Positions 9,101 through 17,323 are shown, counted from the first letter of the stretch. The stretch is DNA of 36,559 bases from Limnohabitans sp. (GCF_017848645.1 NZ_JAFEIF010000068.1:1-36559), one strand, 5' to 3'. Made by a program: numbers and translations. Notes: a model not told the origin generated them from the sequence alone.

Positions 9101-10492
9101 TCAGCCGCGCATCAAGGCTTCGATCTCGTCGGCCTTGACCGGCACACCGCGTGTGATCAGCTCGCAACCCGTGGCGGTCACGATGGCATCGTCTTCGATG
9201 CGGATGCCGATGTTGTGGAATGGTTCGGGCACGCCGGGTGCCGGGCGCACATACAAGCCCGGCTCGATGGTCAGCACCATGCCGGGCTGCAGGATGCGGC
9301 TGGGGCGGTCCTTGATGAGTTCGCCACTGAGCGGGTCCTTTCGCTCACTGATCTGGCCCACCTGCGAGGGCTCCACATAGCTGCCGCAGTCGTGCACGTC
9401 CATGCCCAGCCAGTGGCCGGTGCGGTGCATGTAGAACTGGAAATAACTGCGGTTGGCGATCACGTCTTGCGCATTGCCCACCTTGTTTTTGTCAAGCAGG
9501 CCCACATCGAGCAGGCCCTGCGCCAGCACGGCCACGGTGGCCTCGTGCGGGTCGACAAAACGGGCACCGGCTTTGGTGGCGGCCACGGCGGCGTCTTGCG
9601 AGGCCAGCACCAGGTCGTACAAGGCGCGTTGCGGCCCGGTGAATGTGCCGTTGGCCGGGAAGGTGCGGGTGATGTCGCTGGCGTAACCGTCCAGCTCGCA
9701 ACCGGCATCGATCAACACCAGATCGCCGTTTTGGATCAAGGCGGTGTCGGCACGGTAATGCAACACGCAGGCATTGGCCCCGCCCGCCACGATCGAGCCG
9801 TAGGCCGGGTACTGCGAACCGCTTTGGCGGAACTCGTGCAGCAACTCGGCGTCCAGGTGGTATTCGCGCACTTCTTGCCCCGCGCGCAGCCTGGCCGCGC
9901 TGCGCTGCATGGCGCGGATGTGGGCGCGGGCGCTGATGGCGCTGGCGCGGCGCATGATGTCCTGTTCGTGTGCGTCTTTCACCAGGCGCATCTCGTCGAG
10001 CAGGCTGCACAGGTCGCGCTGCTGCTCGGGGCACAAAGCGCCGTAACGCACCCGCGCGCGCACCGACTGCAGCCAGCCGTTCACCAGGCTTTCCAGCCCG
10101 GTGTGGATGGCAAACGGGTACCACACGGTGCTGCGGTTTTCCAGCAGTTTGGGCATGTGCGCGGCCATCTCGCCGATGGGCAAGGCCCGGCTCACGCCCA
10201 AAGCAGCGGGTGCCGCGTCTGGCCCCAAACGGATGCCGTCCCAGATTTCGCGCTCCAAGTCTTTGGGCTGACAAAACAGCGTGCACTCGCCCTCGGCCGT
10301 GATCACCAAACTGGCGTGCGGCTCGGTGAAGCCGGTCAGGTAATAAAAGTAACTGTCGTGCCGGTACAGGTAATCGCTGTCGCGGTTGCGCTGGCGCTCG
10401 GGCGCGGTGGGGATGATGGCAATACCGCCAGCGCCCAATTGGGCAGCCAGGCGGGCACGGCGTTGCGCGTAAAGCAGGGTGGTGTCGGTCAT
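9101..10492 (-). CDS. pepP: PepP, Xaa-Pro aminopeptidase
   Basis: PepP is a cytoplasmic dinuclear manganese enzyme that removes an N-terminal residue preceding proline. The 463-residue protein has the aminopeptidase P N-domain (about 5-140) and a pita-bread catalytic domain (about 175-450). All five metal ligands are visible: D262 and D273 (DAGCELDGYASDITRT), H360 (GHWLGMDVHD), E410 (TIEPGLY) and E433 (IRIEDD). Compared with E. coli PepP there seems to be an insert of about 20 residues near 377-397 (ISERKDPLSGELIKDRP). The ATG at 10492 begins at the conserved LLYAQRRARL; an ATG at 10522 with AAGGGG before it is a real alternative. It follows the MurU-like gene by 83 bases. Confidence 0.95.
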   Translation of the reverse strand: MTDTTLLYAQRRARLAAQLGAGGIAIIPTAPERQRNRDSDYLYRHDSYFYYLTGFTEPHASLVITAEGECTLFCQPKDLEREIWDGIRLGPDAAPAALGVSRALPIGEMAAHMPKLLENRSTVWYPFAIHTGLESLVNGWLQSVRARVRYGALCPEQQRDLCSLLDEMRLVKDAHEQDIMRRASAISARAHIRAMQRSAARLRAGQEVREYHLDAELLHEFRQSGSQYPAYGSIVAGGANACVLHYRADTALIQNGDLVLIDAGCELDGYASDITRTFPANGTFTGPQRALYDLVLASQDAAVAATKAGARFVDPHEATVAVLAQGLLDVGLLDKNKVGNAQDVIANRSYFQFYMHRTGHWLGMDVHDCGSYVEPSQVGQISERKDPLSGELIKDRPSRILQPGMVLTIEPGLYVRPAPGVPEPFHNIGIRIEDDAIVTATGCELITRGVPVKADEIEALMRG

Positions 10493-10575
10493 TTGGAGAA
10501 CAGTCCCATAAGAAGACGCCATTATGTTCGTTCCCCTTGGGAGGCGAATGTCCACACAGTCACTCGGGTGCCTGT

Positions 10576-11373
10576 TCAGGTGATGCCGCCGTTGAGTTGC
10601 GACAGCCGCTCAGGCGTGCCCACATCGGTCCAGTCGCCGTCATACACCTCGCCCGACACCTGGCCCCGGTCCATCGCTGCGCGCAACAAGGGCGCTAAGG
10701 CCAGCGCCACGCCCCCGGGGTTGCCAGGGGGCAGGCCGCAGTCGGCAAAAAAAGCTTTTTTATAGAGCGCAACGGTGCTGAAGGTGTAAGCGCAGCCGGG
10801 GCTGCCTTTGGGCAGGTTCAGCACCTGACCCTCTGCCGACAGGCCAAAGTCGCCACCCGGGTTGTGTGCAGGGTTGGGCACCAGCCAGAGGTGGGCCAGG
10901 GCAGTGCTGGCGGTGAAACGCTGCACGGCATGCTGCGTGAACACCCAATCAGGCGCAAACACGTCGCCTGCCACCACCCAGAACACCTCATCGAGCTGTG
11001 GCAAGGCCCGCACGATGCCGCCAGCGGTCTCCAGCGCACAGCCAAAGTCCTGGCCTTCGTGCGAATAGCGGATGTGAACTTCTGGTACGCCGGGCCACTG
11101 GATGTGCTCACCCAAGTGCGCTGGAAACTGCTCGCCCAGCCAAGCGGTGTTGACCAGCTGTTGCACAAAGCCGCCCCGGGCCAGGGCCTGCATGGGCCAG
11201 TGCATGAGCGGCTGGCCGCGCACGCGCAGCAAGGGCTTGGGGGTCTGGTCGGTCAGGGGGCGCATGCGCTCGCCGCGACCGGCGGCCAGCACCATGGCCT
11301 GTGCGGGTGGTCTGGCGCTGAGCGAGGTGGCTGGTGATGGCGCTTGAGAGGGGTGGGTCAATGAAGTCGGCAT
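10576..11373 (-). CDS. murU: MurU-like sugar-1-phosphate nucleotidyltransferase
   Basis: MurU makes UDP-MurNAc from MurNAc-1-phosphate in the cell-wall recycling route that bypasses de novo synthesis (and so fosfomycin inhibition). The 265-residue protein has the nucleotidyltransferase signature MVLAAGRGERMRPLT and TPKPLLRVRGQPL (about 27-55), and VVAGDVF for the metal-binding aspartate. Its single Rossmann-like domain of about 240 residues is the MurU size class. The start at 11373 leaves a 26-residue low-complexity lead. The kinase partner AmgK, beside murU in Pseudomonas, is not adjacent here. The family also includes mannose-1-phosphate guanylyltransferases, so the exact nucleotide and sugar are inferred. 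Confidence 0.75.
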   Translation of the reverse strand: MPTSLTHPSQAPSPATSLSARPPAQAMVLAAGRGERMRPLTDQTPKPLLRVRGQPLMHWPMQALARGGFVQQLVNTAWLGEQFPAHLGEHIQWPGVPEVHIRYSHEGQDFGCALETAGGIVRALPQLDEVFWVVAGDVFAPDWVFTQHAVQRFTASTALAHLWLVPNPAHNPGGDFGLSAEGQVLNLPKGSPGCAYTFSTVALYKKAFFADCGLPPGNPGGVALALAPLLRAAMDRGQVSGEVYDGDWTDVGTPERLSQLNGGIT

Positions 11374-11495
11374 CCCCGGATGTTGCCACGGCTGCAGGCG
11401 CTCTCGGGACAGCCCCAGCCAAATGCCGCGGCCTAAACTGCAGCGTACAGGCCGTTCGCAGCGGATGCGCCAGGCCGCCCCAGGAGACTGACCCC

Positions 11496-12590
11496 ATGAC
11501 ACGCCCCCACATCAGCGTCATTGCCGCCGCACAAAACGCCGCACAGCGCCTGGCCGATCGCCACACCCCTTTTGTCATGAACGACTGGTACGTGGCCGCC
11601 TTTGGGGAGGAGATCAAGGACCAGTTGCTCTCCCGCACGCTGCTGGGCCGGCGTTTGGTGTTTTACCGCGCCAGCGACGGCCGCGTGGTGGCGCTCGAAG
11701 ACCGCTGCCCGCACCGCTCCATGCCGCTGTCAGCCGGCACGCTGGAGCAAGACACCATCGTGTGCGCTTACCACGGCCTGCGTTTCAACACCGAGGGCGA
11801 CTGCATCGAGGTGCCCTCCCAGTCGACCTGCCCCCCCAACATGGGCATCCGGGCCTACCGCACCCTTGAGCGCGGCGCGGTGGTCTGGATCTGGATGGGG
11901 GAGGCCGAGCAGGCCGATGCGTCCAAACTGCCCGCGCAAGACTGGATGGCCGACGCCCAGTGGGAGCGCTCGCAAGGCTATTTGAGTTTGCAGGCCAACT
12001 ACGTGCGCCTGCACGAAAACCTGCTGGACTTGACGCATTTGAGCTTTTTGCACGCCAAAAGCTTTGGCACACCCGATTACGCCAAGGCCGCCTTTGAAAG
12101 CGTCATCGGCGATGGCCAATTTGCCTTGCTGCGCAACGTGGTGCCCACCACCTTGCCGCCCGTGTGGGGCATCCCGACCGGTTTGACAGGCCAGGGCCAG
12201 GCCGCCCGCATCGTGCGCTCCGAATTCCGCAGCCTGGGGCTGCACGAGGTGTCGGTCACTTTTTACGATTGCCACTTACCCGAGAACACGCGTCCGCAGT
12301 TTCGCATCCGCACCGCCCACATGCCCACACCCGAGACAGCCACCAGCACGCATTACTTCATCGTGCACGGGCGCGACTTTGCGCAAGATGAGCCGCAAAC
12401 CACCCGCTTCATGCACGACCAGTTGTTTGTGGCTTTTCAGGAAGACGTGGACGGCCTGGCCCTGCAGGAAAAGGCCTTGGCCAGCACCCCGGCCGAGGAT
12501 TTGTACGAGTTTTCTGTGGCCGCCGACGCCCCGGCGGTGGCCATGCGCCGCTACGTGTTGGCGCGCCAGCAAAAAGAAGCCAAGGCCTGA
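11496..12590 (+). CDS. Rieske non-heme iron oxygenase (VanA-like aromatic O-demethylase family)
   Basis: This is the oxygenase component of a two- or three-part monooxygenase. The 364-residue protein has a Rieske [2Fe-2S] domain with C71, H73 (CPHR) and C90, H93 (CAYHG). The catalytic domain carries the mononuclear iron motif in ENLLDLTHLSFLH (D178, H181, H186). Length and the N-terminal FVMNDWYVAAF resemble the vanillate O-demethylase oxygenase group, so a methoxylated aromatic acid is a plausible substrate, but the group also covers other demethylases and hydroxylases. The ATG at 11496 has AGGAG 9 bases upstream. No reductase or ferredoxin gene is adjacent. It diverges from murU across 122 bases and converges on psd with only 14 bases between. 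Confidence 0.85.
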   Translation: MTRPHISVIAAAQNAAQRLADRHTPFVMNDWYVAAFGEEIKDQLLSRTLLGRRLVFYRASDGRVVALEDRCPHRSMPLSAGTLEQDTIVCAYHGLRFNTEGDCIEVPSQSTCPPNMGIRAYRTLERGAVVWIWMGEAEQADASKLPAQDWMADAQWERSQGYLSLQANYVRLHENLLDLTHLSFLHAKSFGTPDYAKAAFESVIGDGQFALLRNVVPTTLPPVWGIPTGLTGQGQAARIVRSEFRSLGLHEVSVTFYDCHLPENTRPQFRIRTAHMPTPETATSTHYFIVHGRDFAQDEPQTTRFMHDQLFVAFQEDVDGLALQEKALASTPAEDLYEFSVAADAPAVAMRRYVLARQQKEAKA

Positions 12591-12604
12591 CCGAGCCCCG
12601 CTGT

Positions 12605-13468
12605 TCAGCGCAAAGCGCCCATGGCCTCGCCCATGACGATGGGGCGGGTCGGTGTCCAGTCGGGCTTGAACTGCATCACCCCGCTCGGGAACAGCATCAC
12701 CACGGTGGAGCCGAGCAAAAAGCGCCCCATCTCCTCGCCTTGCGCCAGGGTGATGTTGCCCATCTCGTAGGTCCATTCGCGCACCGTGCCCGGGCGCGGC
12801 GGGTTGACCACGCCGTGCCACACGGTGGCCATGCTGCCCACAATGGTCGCGCCCACCAGCACCATCACAAAGGGGCCGTTCGCGCTGTCAAACACACACA
12901 CCACCCGCTCGTTGCGGGCAAACAGGCCAGGCACGCCGCGTGCCGTGGTCGGGTTGACCGAAAACAGGTCGCCCGGCACGTAAATCATGCGCGTCAGACG
13001 CCCCGCGCAAGGCATGTGGATGCGGTGGTAGTCGCGTGGGCTGAGGTACAGCGTGGCAAATTCGCCGTTGTCAAACTGCGCGGCCAGCGCCGCATCGCCG
13101 CCCACCAGGGCGCGGGTGCTGTAGCCGTGGCCCTTGGCCTGGAAGACCTGGTCGCCCACCACCGGGCCGCACTGGCTGATGGCCCCGTCCACCGGGCTCA
13201 CCAAGGCCGCGGCTGCGATGGGCCGGGCATCGCCCCGCAGGGGGCGGGTAAAGAATTCGTTGAAGCTCTTATAGCTGGCCGTGTCAGGGTTGGCAGCTTC
13301 GGCCATGTTCACGTTGTAGCGCTTCACAAACCAGTTGATGATGCCCGTGGTTGCGCCGCCCCATTGGCTGCCCGCCACCCAGCCGGCAAAGGCGGTCAGG
13401 GCTTGCTTGGGAATCAGGTACTGCGGCAAGACCGCCAGGCGGTCCGAAAAAGAAGGGGAACTTGACAT
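12605..13468 (-). CDS. psd: Psd, phosphatidylserine decarboxylase proenzyme
   Basis: Psd converts phosphatidylserine to phosphatidylethanolamine at the inner membrane and makes its own pyruvoyl cofactor by self-cleavage. The 287-residue proenzyme has the family tract FNEFFTRPL (about 69-77), SPVDG (about 91-95), DYHRIHMP (about 146-153) and the cleavage motif LGST. Cleavage is expected between G253 and S254, giving a long beta chain and a short alpha chain. All motif residues look intact. The gene begins 93 bases from the divergent ABC ATPase gene. The upstream ribosome site is weak, but the N-terminus starts in a typical position. Confidence 0.95.
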   Translation of the reverse strand: MSSSPSFSDRLAVLPQYLIPKQALTAFAGWVAGSQWGGATTGIINWFVKRYNVNMAEAANPDTASYKSFNEFFTRPLRGDARPIAAAALVSPVDGAISQCGPVVGDQVFQAKGHGYSTRALVGGDAALAAQFDNGEFATLYLSPRDYHRIHMPCAGRLTRMIYVPGDLFSVNPTTARGVPGLFARNERVVCVFDSANGPFVMVLVGATIVGSMATVWHGVVNPPRPGTVREWTYEMGNITLAQGEEMGRFLLGSTVVMLFPSGVMQFKPDWTPTRPIVMGEAMGALR

Positions 13469-13561
13469 GAAGGGGCCGCAGGCGCGGTGCAGAAGAAGGC
13501 TTTGATTTTATCGGTCACCTGCCCAGCTGCTCAGGCATGCGGTCAAGGGCACAATCCGGGC

Positions 13562-14491
13562 ATGAACACCCCCTTGCTTTCGGTCGAACATTTGGTCAAG
13601 CGCTACGGCGACGCCACGGTGGTCAACGACCTGTCTTTCCACATCAACCCCGGCGAATGCCTGGGCGTCATCGGCCCCAATGGTGCGGGCAAAACCACCA
13701 CGCTGCGCATGTGCCTGGGCTTGTCCGAGCCGAGCAGCGGTCAGATCCGCTACTTCGATGGTCTGCAAATGCCGGGTGACGCCCTCGCCATCAAAGCCCG
13801 CTTGGGCGTGGTGGCGCAATCGGACACACTGGACCCGGACTTCACGGCCGAAGAAAACCTGCTGGTCTTTGGCCGCTACTTTGGCCTGCCCGACGCCGTG
13901 ATCCGCGAGCGCATTCCGCAGCTGCTCGAATTCGGGGCCCTCAGCCACAAAGCCAAGGCCAAACCCGGCGAGTTGTCGGGCGGCATGAAGCGGCGCCTGA
14001 GTTTGTCGCGAGCACTCATCAACCACCCACAACTTTTGATGCTGGACGAGCCCACCACGGGCCTCGACCCGCAGGCGCGCCACCTCATGTGGGAACGGCT
14101 GCAGGTTTTGCTGCAAGAAGGCAAGTCCATCTTGCTCACCACCCACTTCATGGACGAGGCCGAGCGCCTGTGTGGACGGCTCTTGGTGCTGGACCAGGGC
14201 CGCAAGATCGCCGAAGGCAAACCCCGCGACCTGATCGCCGAGCACCTGGAGCCCGAAGTGGTCGAGGTGTTTGGCCAAGGCGCTGTGGCGCTGGCACAAG
14301 AAGCCAGCTTGAAAGCACTGGCAGGGCGCGTCGAGGTGAGTGGCGAAACCGTTTTCTTCTACACCCAGGACAGCCGCGCCCTGATGAATGCGCTGCAGGC
14401 CTGGCCCGCCATGCGCACACTGCACCGCCCTTCCAATTTGGAAGACCTGTTTTTGAAATTGACCGGACGCCAGATTCGGGAAGAAGGCTGA
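13562..14491 (+). CDS. ABC exporter ATPase, NodI/DrrA type
   Basis: This is the ATP-binding subunit of an ABC-2 type exporter. The 309-residue protein has Walker A GPNGAGKTT, signature LSGGM, Walker B LLMLDEP followed by TTGLDP, and the H-loop LLTTHFMDE. The C-terminal extension of about 80 residues and the sequence style match NodI, which in rhizobia exports Nod factors. Close homologues with other, mostly unknown substrates are common in Burkholderiales. The ATG at 13562 begins just before the conserved LSVEHLVKRYGD. The frame is open 75 bases further up, but that part is not conserved-looking. The permease starts 2 bases after its stop. Confidence 0.92.
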   Translation: MNTPLLSVEHLVKRYGDATVVNDLSFHINPGECLGVIGPNGAGKTTTLRMCLGLSEPSSGQIRYFDGLQMPGDALAIKARLGVVAQSDTLDPDFTAEENLLVFGRYFGLPDAVIRERIPQLLEFGALSHKAKAKPGELSGGMKRRLSLSRALINHPQLLMLDEPTTGLDPQARHLMWERLQVLLQEGKSILLTTHFMDEAERLCGRLLVLDQGRKIAEGKPRDLIAEHLEPEVVEVFGQGAVALAQEASLKALAGRVEVSGETVFFYTQDSRALMNALQAWPAMRTLHRPSNLEDLFLKLTGRQIREEG

Positions 14492-14493
14492 TC

Positions 14494-15300
14494 ATGAGTC
14501 AAATCCAAAACAACATCTGGGCCGCGCCGCGCCTGTCCATGCGCTGGTGGCCCGTGTTTCAGCGCAACTGGCTGGTCTGGAAAAAACTGGCCATCCCCAG
14601 TCTGGTGGGCAACATCGCCGAGCCGCTCATGTGGCTGGTGGCCTTTGGTTACGGCCTGGGTGCTTTGGTGGGGCAAGTGGAACTGGACGGCGAAAAGGTG
14701 CCCTACATCCTGTTTCTGGCCAGTGGCAGCATCTGCATGAGCGCCATGAATGCGGCCACCTTTGAGGCGCTGTACTCGGCGTTTTCGCGCATGCATGTGC
14801 AAAAAACCTGGGACGGCATCATGAACGCCCCGGTGCGGCTCGATGATGTGGTGCTGGCAGAAATGCTCTGGGCCGCGTTCAAGGCGCTGTTCAGCGTCAC
14901 GGCCATTTTGGTGGTGATGCTCGCCCTGGGCATCAGCCACAGCTGGAAGCTGCTGGTGGCCTGGCCCGTGCTGCTGGGCGTGGGCATCACCTTCAGCTGC
15001 ATGGCGCTGATCTTCAACGCGCTGGCCAAGGGCTACGATTTTTTCACCTACTACTTCACCCTGTTCCTCACGCCCATGATGTTCCTCTCGGGCATCTTCT
15101 TCCCGCGCGAGCAACTGCCTGGTTTTGTGCGCGCGATCGCCGACTGGCTGCCGCTGTCGGTGGCGGTGGACCTGGTACGGCCTATGTTCCTGGACCGCTG
15201 GCCTGACGAGCCGGTGCGTCTGGTGGGGGTGTTGGCGGCGTTTGCGGGGGTGTCGTTTTGGGTGGCGCTGGCGCTGACGCGCAAGCGTTTTCGCAGTTGA
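14494..15300 (+). CDS. ABC-2 exporter permease, NodJ type
   Basis: This is the membrane partner of the preceding ATPase. The 268-residue protein shows about six hydrophobic segments, including PLMWLVAFGYGLGALV, a run around AILVVMLALGI, and a last helix near VGVLAAFAGVSFWVALAL. FLTPMMFLSGIFFP is the typical ABC-2/NodJ segment before the final periplasmic loop. The ATG at 14494 lies 2 bases after the ATPase stop, so translation is coupled. The substrate is unknown. Rhizobial NodJ moves lipo-chitooligosaccharides, but there are no nod genes here; the neighbouring psd gene could hint at an envelope lipid or polysaccharide, which is only a guess. Confidence 0.92.
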   Translation: MSQIQNNIWAAPRLSMRWWPVFQRNWLVWKKLAIPSLVGNIAEPLMWLVAFGYGLGALVGQVELDGEKVPYILFLASGSICMSAMNAATFEALYSAFSRMHVQKTWDGIMNAPVRLDDVVLAEMLWAAFKALFSVTAILVVMLALGISHSWKLLVAWPVLLGVGITFSCMALIFNALAKGYDFFTYYFTLFLTPMMFLSGIFFPREQLPGFVRAIADWLPLSVAVDLVRPMFLDRWPDEPVRLVGVLAAFAGVSFWVALALTRKRFRS

Positions 15301-15337
15301 AGTCTTACGGGCGTTGATTTGAGTGCCACAAGATAAA

Positions 15338-15359
15338 ACGCGGGCCCTGTTGCCCGCGT
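15338..15359 (+). terminator. GC-rich hairpin after the ABC exporter genes
   Basis: An 8-bp perfect stem ACGCGGGC/GCCCGCGT with a 6-base loop lies 37 bases after the permease stop. On the plus strand it is not followed by a clear T-run; on the minus strand it is followed by TTTTATC. It may still end the exporter transcript, perhaps weakly. Confidence 0.45.
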
Positions 15360-15360
15360 G

Positions 15361-15593
15361 ACAAGCGGCCTCAATTTTTGAAAAGACCGTCTGAAAAAAG
15401 GGAATTTAATTTATTTCAAAAAAAGAGGGAATTTTTTTCACCGGTTAGTGTTTGAATTTCTCAAAAAAGAAGGGTTTTTACCGAGATGCATGTCCTGGCG
15501 TTGACCTAAATTGATTGTGGTCAAGCCTTTGGAAAAAGGCTTTTCAAACGGCGATAAGCCATCGATTTCACAGATCAACAACAGGAGATGACG
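15361..15593 (+). promoter_or_regulatory. AT-rich control region upstream of the PQQ dehydrogenase
   Basis: No gene is visible. The stretch is much richer in A and T than its surroundings. It has three loosely similar blocks of A-run, GGG, T-run, with GGG at 15400, 15427 and 15472. It contains an inverted repeat TTGACC-N12-GGTCAA at 15501-15524, a possible operator. A hairpin AAGCCTTT/AAAGGCTT with a GGAA loop at 15523-15542 is followed by TT and looks like a weak intrinsic terminator or attenuator before the gene. I cannot fix a -10 element with confidence. Confidence 0.45.
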
Positions 15594-16871
15594 ATGAAAA
15601 TGACCCGACTCAGTGCTGCTTTGCTCGCAGCTGCCCTGGCCACTGGGGTGCATGCCCAGTCCGGCAAAGACAACCTCAACACGATGAAGCAGATGAAGGT
15701 TGCCACGACCGATCTGAACATCCCGGTGGTGCCGCAAACCGGCCGCAATGCCGACGCGATCCGCAACAACCTGAAAAAGATCAAGATGCCCGATGGCTTC
15801 AAGATCGAGTTGTTTGCGGTGGTGCCCGATGCGCGGCACATGGCCATCGCACCTTCTACCAACATGCTGTTTGTGGGCACCCGCAAAACCACCGTTTGGG
15901 CCGTGACGGACCGCAACAGCGACGGCATTGCCGACGAAGTGAAGTCCTTCGCCCCGTCGCTCAACTTCAAGGTGCCCAATGGCGTGTGCTGGACCAAGGA
16001 TGGTTTCCTGGTGGTGGCCGAGCACAACCGCGTGCTGAACTTCCCGGCCGCTGAATTCTTCTACGAAGGCCCCGACGTGGCGGTGATCGAGGTGGTGCCG
16101 CAGGGCAAGCTGATCCCGACCGAACACGAGTCATACAACCACGGCGCTCGCACTTGCCGTGTAGGCCCGGACGGCAAGCTTTACATCACCCTCGGTCAGC
16201 CCTTCAACGTGCAGCCTCGCGAGAAGGTGGATGAGTTCAATAAATTGGGCATCGGTGGCATCGTGCGCATGGACCCCTTCGATGGCAGCGGCCGCGAGGT
16301 CTACAGCATCGGCATGCGCAATTCGGTGGGCCAGGACTTCAACCCCAAGGACGGTACTTTGTGGTGGACTGACAACCAGACCGACGGCTTGGGCAACGAA
16401 ATTCCTCCGGGTGAATTGAACCGCTCGACCAAAAAGGGTGAGCATTTTGGCTACCCCTACTGGAATGGCAAGTTCAAGGTGGCTGGCTCTTCCGCTGCCC
16501 CTGACTTGAAGGACATGAAAGAGCCCGCCAATGCGGTGTTTCCTCAAATTGAATTCCCAGCGCACCAAGCGCAACTGGGCATGACCTTCTACACAGGCAA
16601 ACAGTTCCCAGCCAAGTACCGTGGTGGCATTTTTGTCGCCTCGCATGGTTCGTGGAACCGCAGCCCTGCCAGCGGTGCGCTCATCAACTTTGTCTCGCTC
16701 AAGGCTGACGGCACCGCGGACAAGTCCGAGGTGTTTGCCGAAGGCTGGTTGAGCCCTGAAACCGGCACTTACATCGGTCGCCCGGTCGATGTGGCCGTCA
16801 TGAAAGACGGTTCCATGCTGATCTCTGACGATTACGTGGGCGCGATTTACCGCGTGACCTACGGCAACTGA
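15594..16871 (+). CDS. Periplasmic PQQ-dependent sugar dehydrogenase, sorbosone dehydrogenase family
   Basis: The family oxidises aldoses or sorbosone in the periplasm with pyrroloquinoline quinone and passes electrons to a cytochrome or quinone. The 425-residue protein has a signal peptide ending near GVHAQ (residue 22) and the six-bladed beta-propeller pattern of soluble glucose dehydrogenase. The catalytic histidine is probably H183 in YNHGARTCRVGPDGKLY, and the PQQ-contacting Arg-Asn pair R242-N243 lies in IGMRNSVGQ. TDNQTDGLGNEIPPGELN and HFGYPYW are further family landmarks. The ATG at 15594 is chosen over 15588 because AGGAG ends exactly at 15587. A terminator separates it from the cytochrome gene, and a PqqU-like receptor follows. 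The substrate is not determined. Confidence 0.88.
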   Translation: MKMTRLSAALLAAALATGVHAQSGKDNLNTMKQMKVATTDLNIPVVPQTGRNADAIRNNLKKIKMPDGFKIELFAVVPDARHMAIAPSTNMLFVGTRKTTVWAVTDRNSDGIADEVKSFAPSLNFKVPNGVCWTKDGFLVVAEHNRVLNFPAAEFFYEGPDVAVIEVVPQGKLIPTEHESYNHGARTCRVGPDGKLYITLGQPFNVQPREKVDEFNKLGIGGIVRMDPFDGSGREVYSIGMRNSVGQDFNPKDGTLWWTDNQTDGLGNEIPPGELNRSTKKGEHFGYPYWNGKFKVAGSSAAPDLKDMKEPANAVFPQIEFPAHQAQLGMTFYTGKQFPAKYRGGIFVASHGSWNRSPASGALINFVSLKADGTADKSEVFAEGWLSPETGTYIGRPVDVAVMKDGSMLISDDYVGAIYRVTYGN

Positions 16872-16885
16872 TGCCGTGATCGATG

Positions 16886-16916
16886 AAGGCACCCGCGCTC
16901 TGCGGGTGCCTTTTTT
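16886..16916 (+). terminator. Strong Rho-independent terminator between dehydrogenase and cytochrome genes
   Basis: A 9-bp stem GGCACCCGC/GCGGGTGCC (16888-16896 and 16902-16910) with a 5-base loop is followed by six T residues. It sits 15 bases after the dehydrogenase stop and before the cytochrome c gene, so it should lower expression of the downstream genes relative to the dehydrogenase, or mark separate transcripts. Confidence 0.88.
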
Positions 16917-16936
16917 CTCATAAGAAGAGGTTGAAG

Positions 16937-17281
16937 ATGTTTTCAGCAAAAGCATTCGGTTTTCAGGCGCTGGGCTTGGCATTGGCCATCAGCTCGGGCT
17001 TGGCTTTTCAGGCCCAGGCGGCAGACGCCAAAGCGGGCCAGGTCAAGGCGGGCATGTGCGTGACCTGTCACGGTGCCTTGGGCTTGTCCACCATGCCCAA
17101 TGCGCCCCACCTGGCTGGGCAACCGGCCATCTACATCGAAGAGCAGCTCAAGCAATATCGCAGCGGCAAACGTGCCAACGAGGTCATGGCGGTGATGGCC
17201 AAGCCCTTGACGGACAAGGAAATTGAGAACCTAGCGGCTTGGTATGCGTCGATTCCGATTGAGGTCGGCCAGCCACGTTGA
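16937..17281 (+). CDS. Small periplasmic cytochrome c (class I)
   Basis: This is a single-heme electron carrier. The 114-residue protein has a signal peptide ending near FQAQA (about residue 28), the heme motif CVTCH (C41, C44, H45), and methionines M84 and M87 (EVMAVMAKPL) in the right place for the axial ligand. The mature domain of about 85 residues is the c553/c5-like size. The ATG at 16937 follows GAGG by 7 bases. Lying directly after the PQQ dehydrogenase, it is the natural electron acceptor for that enzyme; this role is inferred from position, since PQQ enzymes of this kind commonly use a cytochrome c. Confidence 0.92.
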   Translation: MFSAKAFGFQALGLALAISSGLAFQAQAADAKAGQVKAGMCVTCHGALGLSTMPNAPHLAGQPAIYIEEQLKQYRSGKRANEVMAVMAKPLTDKEIENLAAWYASIPIEVGQPR

Positions 17282-17323
17282 AGGCCATAGGGCCGCCAAT
17301 CCATACCCATTTCACACACAGCA

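Noticed and set aside
8906..10765. A 619-codon plus-strand frame opposite MOSC and pepP
   Set aside because: Shadow of well-supported minus-strand genes; the translation has no family features and spans three genes.
11496..12590. Firm naming of the Rieske oxygenase as VanA
   Set aside because: No VanB reductase or aromatic-catabolism genes are adjacent, and the subgroup includes enzymes with other substrates.
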